Notes: generated by a model not told the origin, from the sequence alone. A stretch of 64,000 nucleotides of DNA from Halocaridina rubra (GCA_037179515.1 JAXCGZ010009480.1:108501-172500); one strand, 5' to 3'; positions 1-15,760 are shown, counted from the first letter of the stretch. Made by a program: numbers and translations.

Positions 1-947
1 AGCAGGCATAGTTACATGGTTCTGATACAAAGGAGCACCATCATACATGCTTAAATCTGATTTGACAACAGAGTAATAAGATAATACTGAGTCATTAATC
101 CAACCCAATTTCACACATTGAAAAACCTTACTTAAAACTGGGTCACTTCTAGTCAAAACCTTAACATTTTCAAAAGAAATGTCTTGATTACTCAAAGCTT
201 CTATAACATGAACATATTCATTAGGGGTACTAGAATTCAAACTAATATCCAGCCCTGGCAACTTACTGAGTGCATCCGTGACAACATTATCTTTTCCTGC
301 TTTAAAATTTAAGTCATAATCGTACTGTGACAAAAGCAAAGCCCATCGCTGCACTCTAGCGTTTGCATGTACAGGAATCTGTTTGGTTCTACCAAACAAT
401 CCAAGTAATGGTTTGTAATCAGTTCTAAGAATAAATCTATGACCCAATAAAGCATATTTAAATTTGCTTACTGCATAGACCAAAGCCAGAGGTTCCTTGT
501 CTAACTGGGAGTAATTTAATTCTGCAGATGATAACTTTTTACTAGCAAAATAGACTGTTTTTTTGATACCATGCATTTCCTGCATCAAAGCGCAGCCAAC
601 ACCCACTGGAGATGCATATACTGTTACAATTACTGGATGATTTCCATCAAAATTAGCAAGCAATTCTGACTTGGATAACTCTGCTTTGACCTTACTGAAA
701 GCATTAGCTTTTACAGATGACCATTTAAATTTGGCACCTTTCTTCAACAAATCATATAAGGGAGACAAAGTACTAGAATATTCTTAACACATCTCCTATA
801 ATAGGTTACCATACCCAAAAAGGATTGTACATCACTGACAGACTTTGGAGGGGGTGCTTCCAAAATAGTTTCAAGTTTCTTGGGTGATGGAATAATTTCA
901 TCACCAGAAACGGCATAGCCTAAATACTCAAGAGAATCAGTATTCAA
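1..947 (-). pseudogene. RT thumb and RNase H of the gypsy remnant (partial)
   Basis: From 947 downward the frame gives LEYLGYAVSGDEI and VQSFLGMVTYYRR, the RT thumb/connection blocks. After a stop at 744-746 a frame open to the window edge encodes RNase H: FASKKLSSAELNYSQLDKE, FILRTDYKPLLGLF and VVTDALSKLPG. In the first catalytic block the expected Asp (usual form T-x-DAS) reads TVYASPVGVG, that is Asp to Tyr, which should abolish RNase H activity. The integrase would lie beyond the left edge. Confidence 0.8.
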
Positions 948-1182
948 AACAGTTTTCTTTTTATTTATAGCTACATTGTGCTTTTGGAATTCCCTAAAAA
1001 GTCTGCCTAGTCTTTCATCACGCTCTTTTGTGCTTGTCGTCCAACAAGAATATCATCTGAAAAGACTACAACACCATCAATATTCATCAAAATCTGAGAA
1101 ATAAATCTTTGAAAGATAGATGGTGATGATGCCAGACCAAAATAAAGTTTTTTATATTTAAATAGACCTTTATGAGTATATA

Positions 1183-1473
1183 TTACAAGAAGCTTTTGGT
1201 ATTTATTACACGAAGCTTTTGGCTTTCATCATCAACTGGTAATTGCAAGTATGCATTTTCAAGATCAATTTTAGAAAACAGTTTTCTCTTGCCAACTACT
1301 GATAAACTTTCAACTACCCTTGGAAGTGGATATTTATCACAAACAATGTATTGATTCAACTCTTTAAAATCTCCACAAATCCTCATAGATTTCTTATCTG
1401 CTTTTAATACTGGAACAACGGGAGCCGCCCAATCACTAAAACTTACTAGCTCTATAATGTCAACAGAAACCAA
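1183..1473 (-). pseudogene. Reverse transcriptase palm/fingers fragment (gypsy)
   Basis: The 96-codon stretch contains SDWAAPVVPVLKAD, RICGDFKELNQ, DKYPLPRV and FSKIDLENAYLQLPV. These are the classic conserved blocks 1 to 3 of Ty3/gypsy RT, with the first catalytic Asp in FSKID. The catalytic loop comes at about 1045-1075 in another frame and reads VVVFSDDILVG, with both Asp kept. At least two frameshifts separate these blocks, so no complete enzyme is encoded. Confidence 0.85.
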
Positions 1474-1665
1474 TTTATCTAAGTAATCTCTACTAATTTC
1501 TTATAATGAAATGGTACTTTTCTAGCTTTCTGACATTTGGTAGTGCATTACCTTTAAGATTAACCTTAGCCACTATGCTCGTAATTCGTAATTTTGAATC
1601 AGCTGAAAATTTATCTAGCTGAGCTCTAGCATCCAATACACTGTTTATTTTTATTTTTATTTTAT

Positions 1666-1986
1666 TCATTTACTTTTTTTGTAATCAGCAACACCTGTCA
1701 AAGCAATTTCAATCTTAGACATTAAATCACTACTACACAAGTTTGAGTTATAATTGTCAACAACATATAATCCACGTCTTATACTGAAATAATTATAAAC
1801 AACATTCACATAAACTTTACCCATAACATTAACATTACTGTTTCCATAAGCTTTTAATTCTTTATTACAATTCTGCATAGGTAAACCCAAGCATTGAAGC
1901 CACTTGCAACCTAAAGTAGAATCTCCAGCACCACTATCAACTACATATAGAATTTCTTTACAGTGGGTTTTATTTTCTACACTCAA
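1666..1986 (-). pseudogene. Retrotransposon aspartic protease segment
   Basis: A 106-codon open stretch carries YVVDSGAGDSTLGCKWLQ. The D-S-G-A triad is the retropepsin catalytic motif, and a following ILGxxWL-like stretch is common in gypsy proteases. The flap and second half are recognisable only loosely. A stop near 1666 separates it from the reverse transcriptase block, so it is no longer part of one polyprotein. Function in an intact element: cleavage of the Gag-Pol polyprotein. Confidence 0.75.
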
Positions 1987-2648
1987 ATCCTGTTTTCTAT
2001 CCCTACTGGAGCAGATTAATTTAAACTTAATAACTGATTACAATCACTATCTTCCTCTAGTAGGGTGTTTTCAAAAACTGCATTAGCTTTTTTCCTTACC
2101 CTTTCCGTTTTTTTATGACAAAGTGGTATGGCTGGTTTTTTCCGTCACCATGCTTTTGGTTCTCGGAACTCTGAGAATACTTATAACCCTGGGATATTTC
2201 CTTATTAAAATGACAAACTTTTTTCAAGTGTCCGTTTTGTTACAAACTGAACAAGAAAGACGAGATGAGCGACAATCCTCACTATGGTGAGGGTAACCAC
2301 AATGTCGGCAACTTGCCTTTTTTCTACCATTAGGGGTAGGAGGAGACCTAGGCCTATTTGAATTAATATTCAAGCCATTCACTTGAGTAGGAAGTTTTTC
2401 ACCATAAATTTTTTTTCTTCAAAATTTAATATTCTGTCCAATGTGGCAGAAGAAGTCATAGCTTGCAAGTTTAGATTTTCTGCTGGTAAATTAGAAAACA
2501 TACTTCTGATTCAATAGTCATATGCGATTGATCGCGAACCTTAGCATCAAACTGATTGCAAAATTACAGTCTTTGGCAAGTGCTTTGAGATCAGCATTAA
2601 GATTACACAGATTTTCAACAGGTTTCTTTTTTCTTTGTTGAAATTGAA

Positions 2649-2924
2649 TTAAGCTTCTGTGTGATAAGAAGGCTTGACAATAAAATGACCTTCCAAAACC
2701 TCTACTAAATCAGAAAAATTCTTTAGATGAGGCATATCTGGGGCACATAGACTAGCTAGAGTGCTATATACTTCACCTCCTAGAGGAACAAGTGAGCAAT
2801 TTTTCCTTTTAGCACTTTCAGTTATACCACTGTGGGCAAAGTGTGCCTCAAGAATGGACATCCACACATCAAAGTTTATTAGTTTTGGATTAAAAGGCTC
2901 AATTTTTGCATTGATGCTAGCCAT
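2649..2924 (-). pseudogene. gag-like N-terminal segment of the gypsy remnant
   Basis: A 91-codon open stretch starts MASINAKIEPFNPKLINFDV and includes W-x(4)-LEAHFAHSGI, a pattern typical of gypsy capsid regions (binding core plus a helical capsid segment). It ends at a stop at 2649. Further gag-like sequence lies at lower coordinates but is frameshifted. At about 2230-2300 two tandem zinc-knuckle patterns follow: a complete one, C-x2-C-x4-H-x3-C, then a second of C-x2-C-x4-H-x4-C form that a frameshift splits. The product would be a structural nucleocapsid protein. In this copy it cannot be made intact. Confidence 0.7.
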
Positions 2925-3636
2925 GGTTAGCCTAGCCTAGGTAACAGATGAAGTATTTTTCAAAAACAACAAAAGCCAATCTTCATTTCCTTAATCCACA
3001 TAGACTTACTAGGCTAAGAGGATCAATAGGCAGCATAGGATAGTCTATCAAAAACTTGCCGCTTTCAGTCCTACCGATAGCCTAGCCTAGCATAGGCTTT
3101 AGAAATCTCACTTATCTCTGGAATATCGGCAGTGATAATGGGTCAAAAACAGCTCCAAAGCATTGAGATTCAATCCAAACAGCTCGTCACCAAAAATATT
3201 GGGTCCTAAGTCTTGTAATTTTAAGCTCTGGGTAAAATAAAATATATAACAAAACTTGAGCTTTATTCTTGAAGCTGGTATAAACAAAAAAGCCACTCAT
3301 CCCGACATCAACAAAAGACGATTAAAGTATTAGTACCTGAATATTACAATAAGAGAATTAAACTTTATTTAATAGGATTAAAAGCTATGAACCTTTATAA
3401 TGTATACTTATTTTGTTTATTTAGTAGATCATAGAGAATAAATGGAAACAAGCATAAACCAATTAATATTACAAATAAATGCAAACAAATAGGAAATAAA
3501 TACTAATAAGACAGCAATAAGAATAAATAATAAGAAACAATAATAAGTAATTATACCTCAACTCTCACAACAACTATCAAACTGCATTTCATTCCATAAG
3601 ATTTTCTTACATTTATTTCTTTCAGTCACAAACCCT

Positions 3637-5600
3637 ATGCATAAAATGAGTAGTGCAAGTAAGAAAAAATTTTGTCAGTATTCAGAGGAATATTTAAAAT
3701 TTTATTTAATACCCACTATTCATGAAGAACAGTCATCACTCTACCTCTTATGCCAACAATGCTTGATTAACGAATCAATGGAACAAGGTAGTCTTGAGGC
3801 ACATTTGAAGGCGACACACAGTGTGTAAGTAAATTCAGATTTCAGTTACATAAGTCTTTTAAGTTTGAAAAAAGATCAACGATAAAGTCTCTGTTCACTG
3901 AACAAACTGTTACTGTCAGTCAAACTCTTGAGGCTAGATATGAAATTTCTTTACTCATTGATAAGTCTGGATGAAATCATACTGTAGGGGAGGATTTAAT
4001 TAAACCTTCAATATCTGGAAAAAGATAACAAAAATGTAAAAGCCATGCCACTGATTAACAATACTTTTAGCAAATGAATAGATGAAATGAGTGAAGATAT
4101 TGAAATACAACTTACTGAAAAGCTGAAATCAAGTAAATTCTCCGTACAAATGGATGAAGCAATTCTGAGACAGAGTGAGGCCTCATTGCCTACCTATGTA
4201 AGATATATTGATAAAGGTGAATTTGCTGAAGAATTGTTATTCTGCAAATCACTGATATATATTATAAGCTAATAAAATTACTTAGATGTCAATAATAAAT
4301 CAATGCAGATGGTGCTCCTGTTATGATGGGCAAGAAAAATGGTTGCTTAAAATTGATGAAAAATGAGAATCCAGAAATGCTTCTTGTGCATCATTATTCA
4401 TAGAGAGAATTTAATGTACAAAAATATTTCTCCTGTTCTTAATGAGGTAATAAAATCAGTTATAACATGTATCAATGCTATTAAAGCTAATGCCAAATGT
4501 GATCGTCTTTTCAAGCAATTTTGAGAAGATAAATATGCAGACCATGTGAGACTTACTTCACACTGATGTAAAGAGGCCCTCAAAGGGGAATTGCATGAAA
4601 AGATTCAAGGAATATTTGATGTTCTTGGTGACTTTAGGTGATATGCCTGAAATGAAGCACCTGGTAACCATTGATGGTAGAGCATTTGTGAGTTATTTAT
4701 CATATATTTTTTTAAAACTGAATATGCTGAATATACAAACTCAAGGAACAATGCTATCAAAGCTAATGCCAAATGTGATCGTCTTTTCAAGCAATTTTGA
4801 GAAGATAAATATGCAGACCATGTGAGACCTACTTCACACTGAGGTAAGGTTCAAAGGGGAATTGCATGAAAAGATTCAAGGAATTATTTGATGTTCTTGG
4901 TGACTTTAGGTGACATGCCTGAAATGTAGCACCTGGAAACCCTTGATGGTAGAGAATTTGTGAGTTATTTATCATATATCTTTGAAAAACTGAATATGCT
5001 GAATAAACAAACTCAAGGAACAAATAAAACTTTTGTTGATGTAAAGGTGTAGATATTTGGCTTCATAACATTTATAGTTATGTCAAAAACATATTTCTGA
5101 CAAAAAATTTAGACCTGTTTCATTGGCTGAAAAAATATGAGGTGACTGATGCTGCTGTACATGTCATTGTGGATCATCTGAACTATTGGCCTCAGACTTG
5201 AAAGAAAGATTTTCTGATCTAAAAGAAATTGATTTTCCAACATAGGTGTTGCAGCCAGTGCTGGTAGATGTATCTGATATTCGATGCAGTACCAAGAAGA
5301 AGCCTCGGAAATGCAAAAGATGAGTTAGTTGGTACTTCATTCATTATAAAAGGAGCAATGGTATGGTTTTGTGTTGAGATAGAAACTAAATACCTAAGTT
5401 TGCAAGAAAACTGTTGTTACCATTCCCCTCTTCATAATTAGCTGAATGTGGCTTTAGTGCTGTAAACTATTTGCAACTGAAGAAAAGAAATCGACTGCAT
5501 ATCACTAAACGAGGAGACATCTTGAAACTGAAACTGAGTAAATTGGTGCCTAATATAAAATATCTCGGCAGCACGCATGAAGTACATGGTTTCACTAACT
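3637..5600 (+). pseudogene. hAT transposase pseudogene (ZBED5/GTF2IRD2-like)
   Basis: Start region 3637-3825 encodes KFCQYSEEYLKF, then LLCQQC-x(n)-HLKATH, a BED-type zinc finger. At 4087-4250 come MSEDIEIQLTEKLKSSKFSV, QMDEA and LPTYVRYIDKGEFAEELLFC, blocks seen in ZBED5-type hAT transposases. The Asp of QMDEA is the position of the first catalytic Asp of the family. Near 5430-5570 the C-terminal block is visible in one frame (AECGFSAVNYLQLKKRNRL, then RGDILKLKLSKL), matching the hAT dimerisation domain. Many stops and frameshifts plus an internal 276-bp duplication make it nonfunctional. The family call is from motif memory. Confidence 0.75.
4473..5024 (+). repeat. 276-bp tandem duplication inside the hAT pseudogene
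   Basis: Copy 1 (about 4473-4748) and copy 2 (about 4749-5024) both begin CAATGCTATYAAAGCTAATG and end with AACTCAAGGAACAA. They differ by scattered substitutions and one or two small indels. The duplicated part includes the transposase block that reads LHTEVR-like in copy 2. The duplication occurred after or during decay. Confidence 0.85.
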
Positions 5601-6041
5601 TTAGTCTACTTATCTTGAGGTGAGCTCAAATTGTATTTTGTAGTAGATAGGTACCCTTATTTTGTTTCATGGTAATTAAAGAGATCAAAGTATTACAGAA
5701 AAAGCTTCCATTCAAATTATTTTATATATTTGCATTTAAGTTCTTTATTATATGTTTTGATACTTCATTTGTTGTATTTTATATCAATTCATATTATCAT
5801 TTCTTTTATTCATTTTTTTTTTCATTCCTTCCTCAGAACTGCAACTGTTCTTTCGTTCCTTTATTTTTCTCTTTCATGGATGCCATGTTGTTTGGAAGCT
5901 TGTTTAGATCAAAGCTTTCTCCACGTGAGTAGGAGTTCACTTTTTGAATAATAAGAATTATATGTCACAGGGGGGATCAGGATTTTAAAGATGCTTAGGT
6001 GGGGCATGGACAAAAAAGGATTGGGAACCACTGCTCTAGAG

Positions 6042-6690
6042 TGACCAAGGTTGTATCAAACAAAAGAAGAAAACTGGACTTTGGTTGTTATTCAAGGTTT
6101 GTCAATAAACAAAACACGCCATTTCTTTGCTATTTGCATGGATATGTAAAGTATAATAACTTCTAGAAAATTTGATTATTTACTTTTTCTTACTGCAATT
6201 ACAATTGTGTTTTCTACATTGTTCTGGTCTAACCTGCCTCAAGGTTTTGTTCTCTTACATGTAGAAAATAATTTGAAAACAAAATTATAAATAATCTTAC
6301 AGGTCAATCTGTTCAAGCTTGTTCAGGTAAAGCTATCCAAACATTTACAACTCAATATGTTCATAAACTGATGTCTGTTTGATAAATAGTCTCCAACCAT
6401 CACCTAGTTTTTATACCTCGGAATGTGGAAATCAAAAAGAGAGTTCTGTCACCATGCTTGAAAATGTAAAAATTATGCAATATATGACTATATTAAATCT
6501 AGATCTAAGAAAACATCTCCACTATTCATATCAAATATTACTTTCCAGTCAAACCGATACGGAAATGTGTTTCCAGCAGATGTCAAGGAACAATAGCAAA
6601 CAAAATTGAATACAGTAGTAAATACACAAATAAAAAAAATATAATTGAAGACCTTTCAAAATTATCTTCCACTCTTATCTCTTTAGGTCA
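6042..6690. other. Spacer, downstream of the membrane-protein gene
   Basis: Between the hAT right end and the stop codon of the minus-strand gene. It should hold that gene's 3' UTR. I see no clear AATAAA on the minus strand within 100 bases of the stop. No other gene recognised. Confidence 0.5.
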
Positions 6691-9491
<2,801 letters not shown>

Positions 9492-9639
9492 GGCAAATAA
9501 GTTACAATGCGTTCAAGAACTAGAAATTTCTTTCTCAAGAAAATTCGCTTCCACTAGCATTAATGGGATGAATAACCAATATCTCTATTACTTTTAGTAC
9601 TACTCAGTACTTTTGTTGAGCAAATTTCACCTTCAACAA

Positions 9640-11080
9640 TCTCTAGTAAATAATGGCTACACTTTCAAAGAAGAAAGTTTTTAATGCTGTTAATGCTGAA
9701 AATTATGGCTACCTTGATCGTTTCTTTAACCAAATTCTAGTCTCTTTCTAATAATGCTATACTCTCAACAGACTTTAGGTTTCGATGTTTTCTCATTACA
9801 TGAAGTAGTTCCAGTGAAATTTTGTTCACAATTTCACTTTTATAATAATAAGATATCTCTTTTGCGGTTTATCTTTGTTTTTTCCAAAAGTATTTTCTTT
9901 TCACTTTTTAAATTGTTATGAAACCTTTTCTTCCTCTTCTCTAAGCTTTTGGGATTCTCTTTATCTTTCTAATTATATCAGGGAATAGTATTGTTTAGAT
10001 TCTCCTTTCACTGAAAAGACATCATCTATTCTTTTTTTTCTCATTACATTAAAGGCTTATATTGTATCCATTCCATTTTCTTTAGAAAATGCTCATCTTC
10101 TCTTTTCAATAGAAGCAATGCTCTCTTTCTATTATCAGTAAGAGGTGTTCCTTCTCTCTTTGAAAGTGGGAGATTATCCCTTTAAAGAAAAGCAATATGT
10201 TCCATTAAGAAAAGCTCTTTCCCTATTTTTAATAAAAGAAATATTAATTTGCTTAACAACAAAAAAGAATTCTATTCCTTTTCTCACTCGATAAGATTAA
10301 GTCTTCTTCTTTTTCTGTTTTCTTTTTTCTTCTCAAGTATGGAGTTATTCTCTTTCCTCTCTTTTCAACAAAGCTGATATTCTCTTTTTAAGAAGAGCAC
10401 TGACCTCTTATTCTTTTGAACTAAGAATAGTGTTTTTTCTTCTTCTATTCTGTGAAGGAGTGCTAGTCTCCTTCACTTCTCTTCTAAGCAAATACCAAGC
10501 TCTGTTTTAAAGAAATGCGCTCTCTTATTGTCAATAAATGCAAAGTTTTATTTTGTAATCAAAAAAACATTCTTAACAAGTGATAATCACTCCTTTCAAA
10601 GAACACGATGAAAAAATAAGTTCTTTATTATGAAAAAAAAACCTTATTTCATTTCATCAAAAACACTGATTCCTTTACAACAAAATATACTAATCTCTTT
10701 TCAGGAAAACAATAAAGAGATTATATCTCTTTTACTCAAAAACTAATATTTTAATTTAAAAAAATAAAAAAAAACTTAAGTTTTTCAATAAAACACAAAT
10801 TTCCTTAAAAGATTATCTGATTTATTTTCAACAAAAATATCTATTTCTTTTTAAGCAAAACTTATTTTTCTTCGAAAAAAAAATTGCTTCAAATACTTCT
10901 TCAAAAAATCTTCATGAAAAACCTTGAGGAACTAAACATTCTCTACAAAAACATTAAACAAATTATTTCTTTTCAGCAAAAACAGTGAGCAAATTTTTGT
11001 TTTTCAACAGAAACACTGATTTCTCTTCAACAGAAACACTGATTTCTCTTCAACAAAGCAGACATTCTCTTCATTTGTTG
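9640..11080. repeat. Degenerate minisatellite, unit about 25-36 bp
   Basis: A roughly 1.4-kb stretch is built from decayed copies of a unit close to TTTCTCTTCAACAGAAACAC plus TGA. The cleanest copies are at about 11005-11055, where CAACAGAAACACTGATTTCT repeats exactly at 23-bp spacing. Toward lower coordinates the copies grow more divergent (variants such as TTTTCAACAAAGCTGATATT near 10365). It lies directly upstream of the membrane-protein gene. No gene seen inside. Confidence 0.65.
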
Positions 11081-11312
11081 ATATCACCAAGACGTGCTAA
11101 TCATTAAAAGAGAGAAAGAAAGAATAATTACTTATTTGAAGTCATTCTCATGCACCGTTACGTGTTGTAAGAGGAACTGAATGGATTCACAAAATCACAT
11201 GCCTAACTTCTTCTGACATTTTTCTTCGCCTTCATTCAGTTTTATTCCTTGTCAAAAGATTCGGAAAAAACTCAGTCACATGAAAATGGGGTAACCTGGA
11301 ATCTTTCTCTTG

Positions 11313-11435
<123 letters not shown>

Positions 11436-11443
11436 GTTATATG

Positions 11444-11813
<370 letters not shown>

Positions 11814-11904
11814 ATGATTACCTAATTGTAATTACATAATTGTGTTTACGGGAAAGAGCCCAAAGCTCGTATCTTCCCGTCTCCTCATCGCTTCCATTTT
11901 ATAC

Positions 11905-14726
11905 TTAGTGATACTTATCATACCTGTCCTTAAAACTATGGATTGAGATAGCATTAACTACCTCCTCGCTTAGCCAATTCCAATTATCAACTACTCTTAC
12001 ACTGAAAAAGTATTTCCTTACATCCTGCAAAGAAGTTTTCTTACGAAGCTTCAAACTATCACCTCTAGTTCTAGAGCCAGCCATATCAAAATATCGATCC
12101 CTATCCACTCTATCATAACCATGAAGGAATTTAAAGACTGTCACCATATCCCCCCTCACTCTTCTAGCTTCGAGTGATGGTAAGTCTAATTCCCTCAGCC
12201 TCTCATCATAACTGAGATTGCGTATTTCTGGCACCAGTTTCGTGGCATGTCTTTGAACTTTTTCAAGCTTAGCTATGTGCATTTTCAAGTGCGGATTCCA
12301 AAAGGGGGCTGCATATTCCAGTTTTGGCCTCACATAGGTTACATAAATATTTCTGAACATTTCCTTGTCCATGTGCCTGAAGGCTACACTTACATTTGAT
12401 AATAATGCATATGCTGCCCTTACTATGCCATTTATATGTATTTCTGGAGACAAATCTGCCAGTATGTTTACTCCTAGATCTCTCTCATTTTCTGTCTCTT
12501 GAAGTTGTACTCCAGCCACCGAGTAGTCAAGCTTGGGCCTTCTTGCACTTGTACCCATTCTCATTACCTTACATTTTGAAGTATTGAATTTCATTAGCCA
12601 CCTTTCTGACCACCCATGCAGATTATTTAGATCCTCCTGAAGTTCTCTACCATTGTTCTCGTTTTTTACTTTCTTCACAATCTTTGCATCATCTGCAAAC
12701 ATATTCATGAATGAATTTACAGACTCTGGTAGGTCATTTACATATACAAGGAACAAAAGTGGACCTAAAACTGAACCGTGTGGAACTCAACTACTAACTC
12801 TTCTCCATTCAGACACTGGGTGTCTTACTCTAACCCTCTGTTCCCTTCCTTCTAAGTAAATTTTTATCCATTCCAAAACATTTCCACCTATTCTAGCCAT
12901 TACTTGCAGCTTCCTAATAAGTCTCCCATGTGGAACAGTGTCAAACGCTTTCTGGAAGTCTAGGAATATGCAATCTGCCCAGCCCTCTCTTTCCTGTAAG
13001 ATTTGGCTTACCTCATCATAAAATTCTAATAAGTTTGTTACTGTTGATCTACCTTCTCTGAAGCCATGTTGCCTCACTGACAAAAAGTTGAAGGATTCCA
13101 AGTGAAGAGAGATATGTTTCCTTAGTAGTTTCTCCATAACTTTGCAAACTATGCTGGTCAAGGAAACTGGTCTATAGTTCAGAGCCGTATCCCTCCTTCC
13201 CTTTTTGAAGATAGGTATCACATTTGCTTGTTTCCAGCATCTTGGAATCTCCAATGACTCCAGTGACTCCTTAAATATGATACTTAGTGCCACTGATATT
13301 GTGTTTGCGCATTTTTTAAGCACATGAGGGGATATGTCATCGGGACCTGTAGCTTTATGAACATCTAAATCCATCAGCGCTTTGCATACCTCTGTGGCTG
13401 TAAGGTTGATGTTCTCTAATACCGGCCCTTGAGCTTCTATCACTGCAATCTGAGGGGGTGGGGTATTTTCTACTGTAAATACTGACTGAAACTCCTTGTT
13501 CAATTCTTTGCAGATCTCTTCATCCGTCTCAGTGATGCTTCCATCCGCTCTCTTTAGCCTTAAAACCTGTTCTTTACCTTCAGTTTTCCTCTGATAAAGC
13601 TGTGGAAAAGCTTGGGATTTTCCTTAGCCTTCCTGGTGATGTCCCTCTCATAATCTCTCTCTGCCTCTCTCCTTTAACTTAGGTAGTCATTTCTTGCTCT
13701 TTTGTAGGTTTGCCAGGCATTTATGTTTTTTCTCCTCCTATGCCTTTTCCAGCATTTGTCTCTCCACTCCTTAGCTCTTTTACACCCATTATCGAACCAT
13801 TTCTCTCTGGCATGAATTACACCTACTTTGGTGACAGGTATGCAGCAATCTACTATCTTCCCATATTTCTCACAAAAGATGTCATACATTTCTTGTACAG
13901 ATTTGTTGTAAAATAAGGTTCTCCAGTCAATAACTGCAAAAAGCTCATTCATTTTGAGGTAATCTCCTTTCGGATAGTTCCTCCCCATGTCCTCAGTGCC
14001 TCTACTCTCAGGAAGAATATCTTCAATGATATACTCCATCAACAACACACAGTGGTCACTCTTTCCAATTGGTGGTTCATACTCAATTTTTTCAATATCC
14101 AACACATTATCTGTGAACACTAGATCAAGTAGTGATGGCTCATCCCCACCCCTGGCCCTTGTTGGTTCCATTACATGTTGGTGTAGGAAATTCCCTTGTA
14201 CGCAATCTAGGAATCTTGCCCCGAATGAGTCCTCACCACTGTGTGGGTCAAGATTTATCCAATCTATCTCTTTATGATTAAAGTCTCCCATAATCAAAAT
14301 CCTACATTTTTTTTCCCGTGCCATGTTAACAACTGAGTTTATGACTTCAATAGTACCTATATGACTTTCCTCATAAACTTCAAGCGTATTTTGGTTCCTT
14401 GGTGGGTTGCATACAACAGTTATTATAATGCTCTCTTACCCAGTATTTATGCGAGCAACAAGAAATTCCTTGAACTCACTTTCTATAGCCAAGTTTATTT
14501 CTTCAACTTGAATCCTTTCACTTATGAGCAGTGCTATCCCTCCACCAGTCCTCTCAGATCTTTCAACCCTTAGTATTCTGAAACCCTTAGGAAAAACTGT
14601 GACACTGTTTATGTCCTCACTCAACTTAGTCTCTGTAATTGCTACTATATCTGCCTTACTGTTGTGAATCCTATCTTTTAATTCTACTGCCTTACCAGCT
14701 AATCCATCAGCATTTGTGTATAACAA
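11905..14726 (-). pseudogene. LINE L1 ORF2 (endonuclease + reverse transcriptase), broken
   Basis: Open pieces at 14726-14436, 14324-13674, 13503-12787 and 12756-11905 read in order. They carry the APE endonuclease start (LLYTNADGLAGK-like), ITETKLSED, MGDFNHKEIDW and SDHCVLL, then RT blocks KATGPDDISPHVLKK, FLDFQKAFDTVPHGR and FADDAKIVKK (catalytic FADD). It ends in the family's C-terminal DNWNWLSEEVVNA. At least three frameshifts or stops separate the pieces. Confidence 0.9.
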
Positions 14727-14728
14727 TC

Positions 14729-15712
14729 TTAATGAGGCCCCATCCCCTGATCTTCTGTCATTATCTTCTTTATCTCCCCTTTGTCTGGAAGAACTCTGTA
14801 ATGAAAATTTTTCTTCTCTTCTTCATTTCTTTCATCATTTAACCTTCTTGCCTCTTGCAACAAGTTTTTGATCTTTCCCATCTCTTCCTGTGTTCTGTAT
14901 TGTCTAATGAGCACTTCTTTGAATTCTTGAAGGTCTTTTAGACTTTTTTTTCTCAACAATATTTCCCTACATGTTTCCCCTCTCTCAAAGGTTACTTTTG
15001 TTGGTCTCAGCTTTCCTTCCCTCGAATATTTACCTAGTTGGTGTATGTTTACAATATCCTCAGGACCACATACTACTCCAAGCTTTCTTATCAGGTCTAC
15101 AACGTTAGCTTTATTTTCTTCAAGTCTCCCCTGCCATGTTGGTTCCTGGGACTCGCTTATGCCTGATATTACCACTGTCTTCTCCTTATCAAGTGCCTGT
15201 CTGATGAGTGGGTTTGCCCTTTCCATCACAACGTCTCTCATTTTTTCGATTACTGTCTCTTTATAGTCAACTGTTTGTATGTTTTCCAGTGCCACCACAT
15301 TTACAACCTCTTTTACTGCCACATTCCCCTTTAGTGCATCAGCAAAGGAAGTTTTCATGGCATCATTTTCCATATTCAGCTCCTGGAACTCTTTTCTGAA
15401 CTGTTCAATGTTTTCCTTAATCTGGACATTCCAAGCAGCAATCTCGTCTCTCTCAGAAGAGAGCAGTGAACTAACATCTAATTCCTTTAGGTTGTCATTC
15501 AGCTGTTTGTTTTGATCTTCTTGTTTAGAAAGTCTAGATTCTAGTTGACTCTTTTCCCCTTCCAGCTTTTTTATTCTTTTTTCTAGTTCCTTTCTCTCCT
15601 GCCCTTGTGCTTTATTTGCTTCCTCCAAAGATCTTATTTGCTCTCTGAGTGTTTCATTCTCTTTCATTTCTCCATCCATATTCTGAATTTTATCATCAAG
15701 GCTTATAACCAT
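14729..15712 (-). pseudogene. LINE L1 ORF1, 5'-truncated coiled-coil nucleic-acid-binding protein
   Basis: The frame is open for 327 codons from an internal Met (MVISLDDKIQNMDGEMKENE) to the stop at 14729. The missing N-terminus is due to truncation at 15761. The protein has a long coiled coil, then an RRM-like block ([27 protein letters not shown]) and a basic C-terminal block. The frame itself is intact, but without its promoter and true start it is a dead copy. Confidence 0.8.
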
Positions 15713-15760
15713 TTCCTCTATATTCTTGATTTTCTGTTTGAGTCGCCTGATGGCTACCCC

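Larger units (their letters stand above)
1..2930 (-). mobile_element. Decayed Ty3/gypsy-type LTR retrotransposon, cut by window edge
   Basis: Reading on the minus strand from 2924 down to 1, the order is gag-like segment, CCHC zinc knuckles, aspartic protease, reverse transcriptase, RNase H. This is the gag-PR-RT-RH order of Ty3/gypsy elements. The reading frame is broken by stops and frameshifts between every block, so the copy is dead. The integrase side runs off the left edge. I could not place an LTR or primer-binding site to the right of the gag start; 2940-3600 shows only a short TAGCCTAGCC-type motif twice. Assignment to Ty3/gypsy is firm at superfamily level, not lower. Confidence 0.85.
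3600..6041 (+). mobile_element. Decayed hAT DNA transposon, ZBED5/FAM200-like
   Basis: Contains a BED zinc-finger start, hAT transposase core blocks and a C-terminal dimerisation block on the plus strand, followed by about 430 bp of noncoding 3' sequence. The likely right terminal inverted repeat ends GGGAACCACTG at 6033, the Charlie-like hAT end. The next 8 bases, CTCTAGAG (6034-6041), are the right size for a hAT target duplication. I could not find a matching left end, so the left boundary is a guess. Confidence 0.75.

Noticed and set aside
5669..5951. Hydrophobic small open frames
   Set aside because: Phe/Ile-rich by AT and T-rich composition in the hAT 3' noncoding part.
9653..9751. 32-codon plus-strand frame starting MATLSKKKVF
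   Set aside because: Short, no support, at the edge of the minisatellite.
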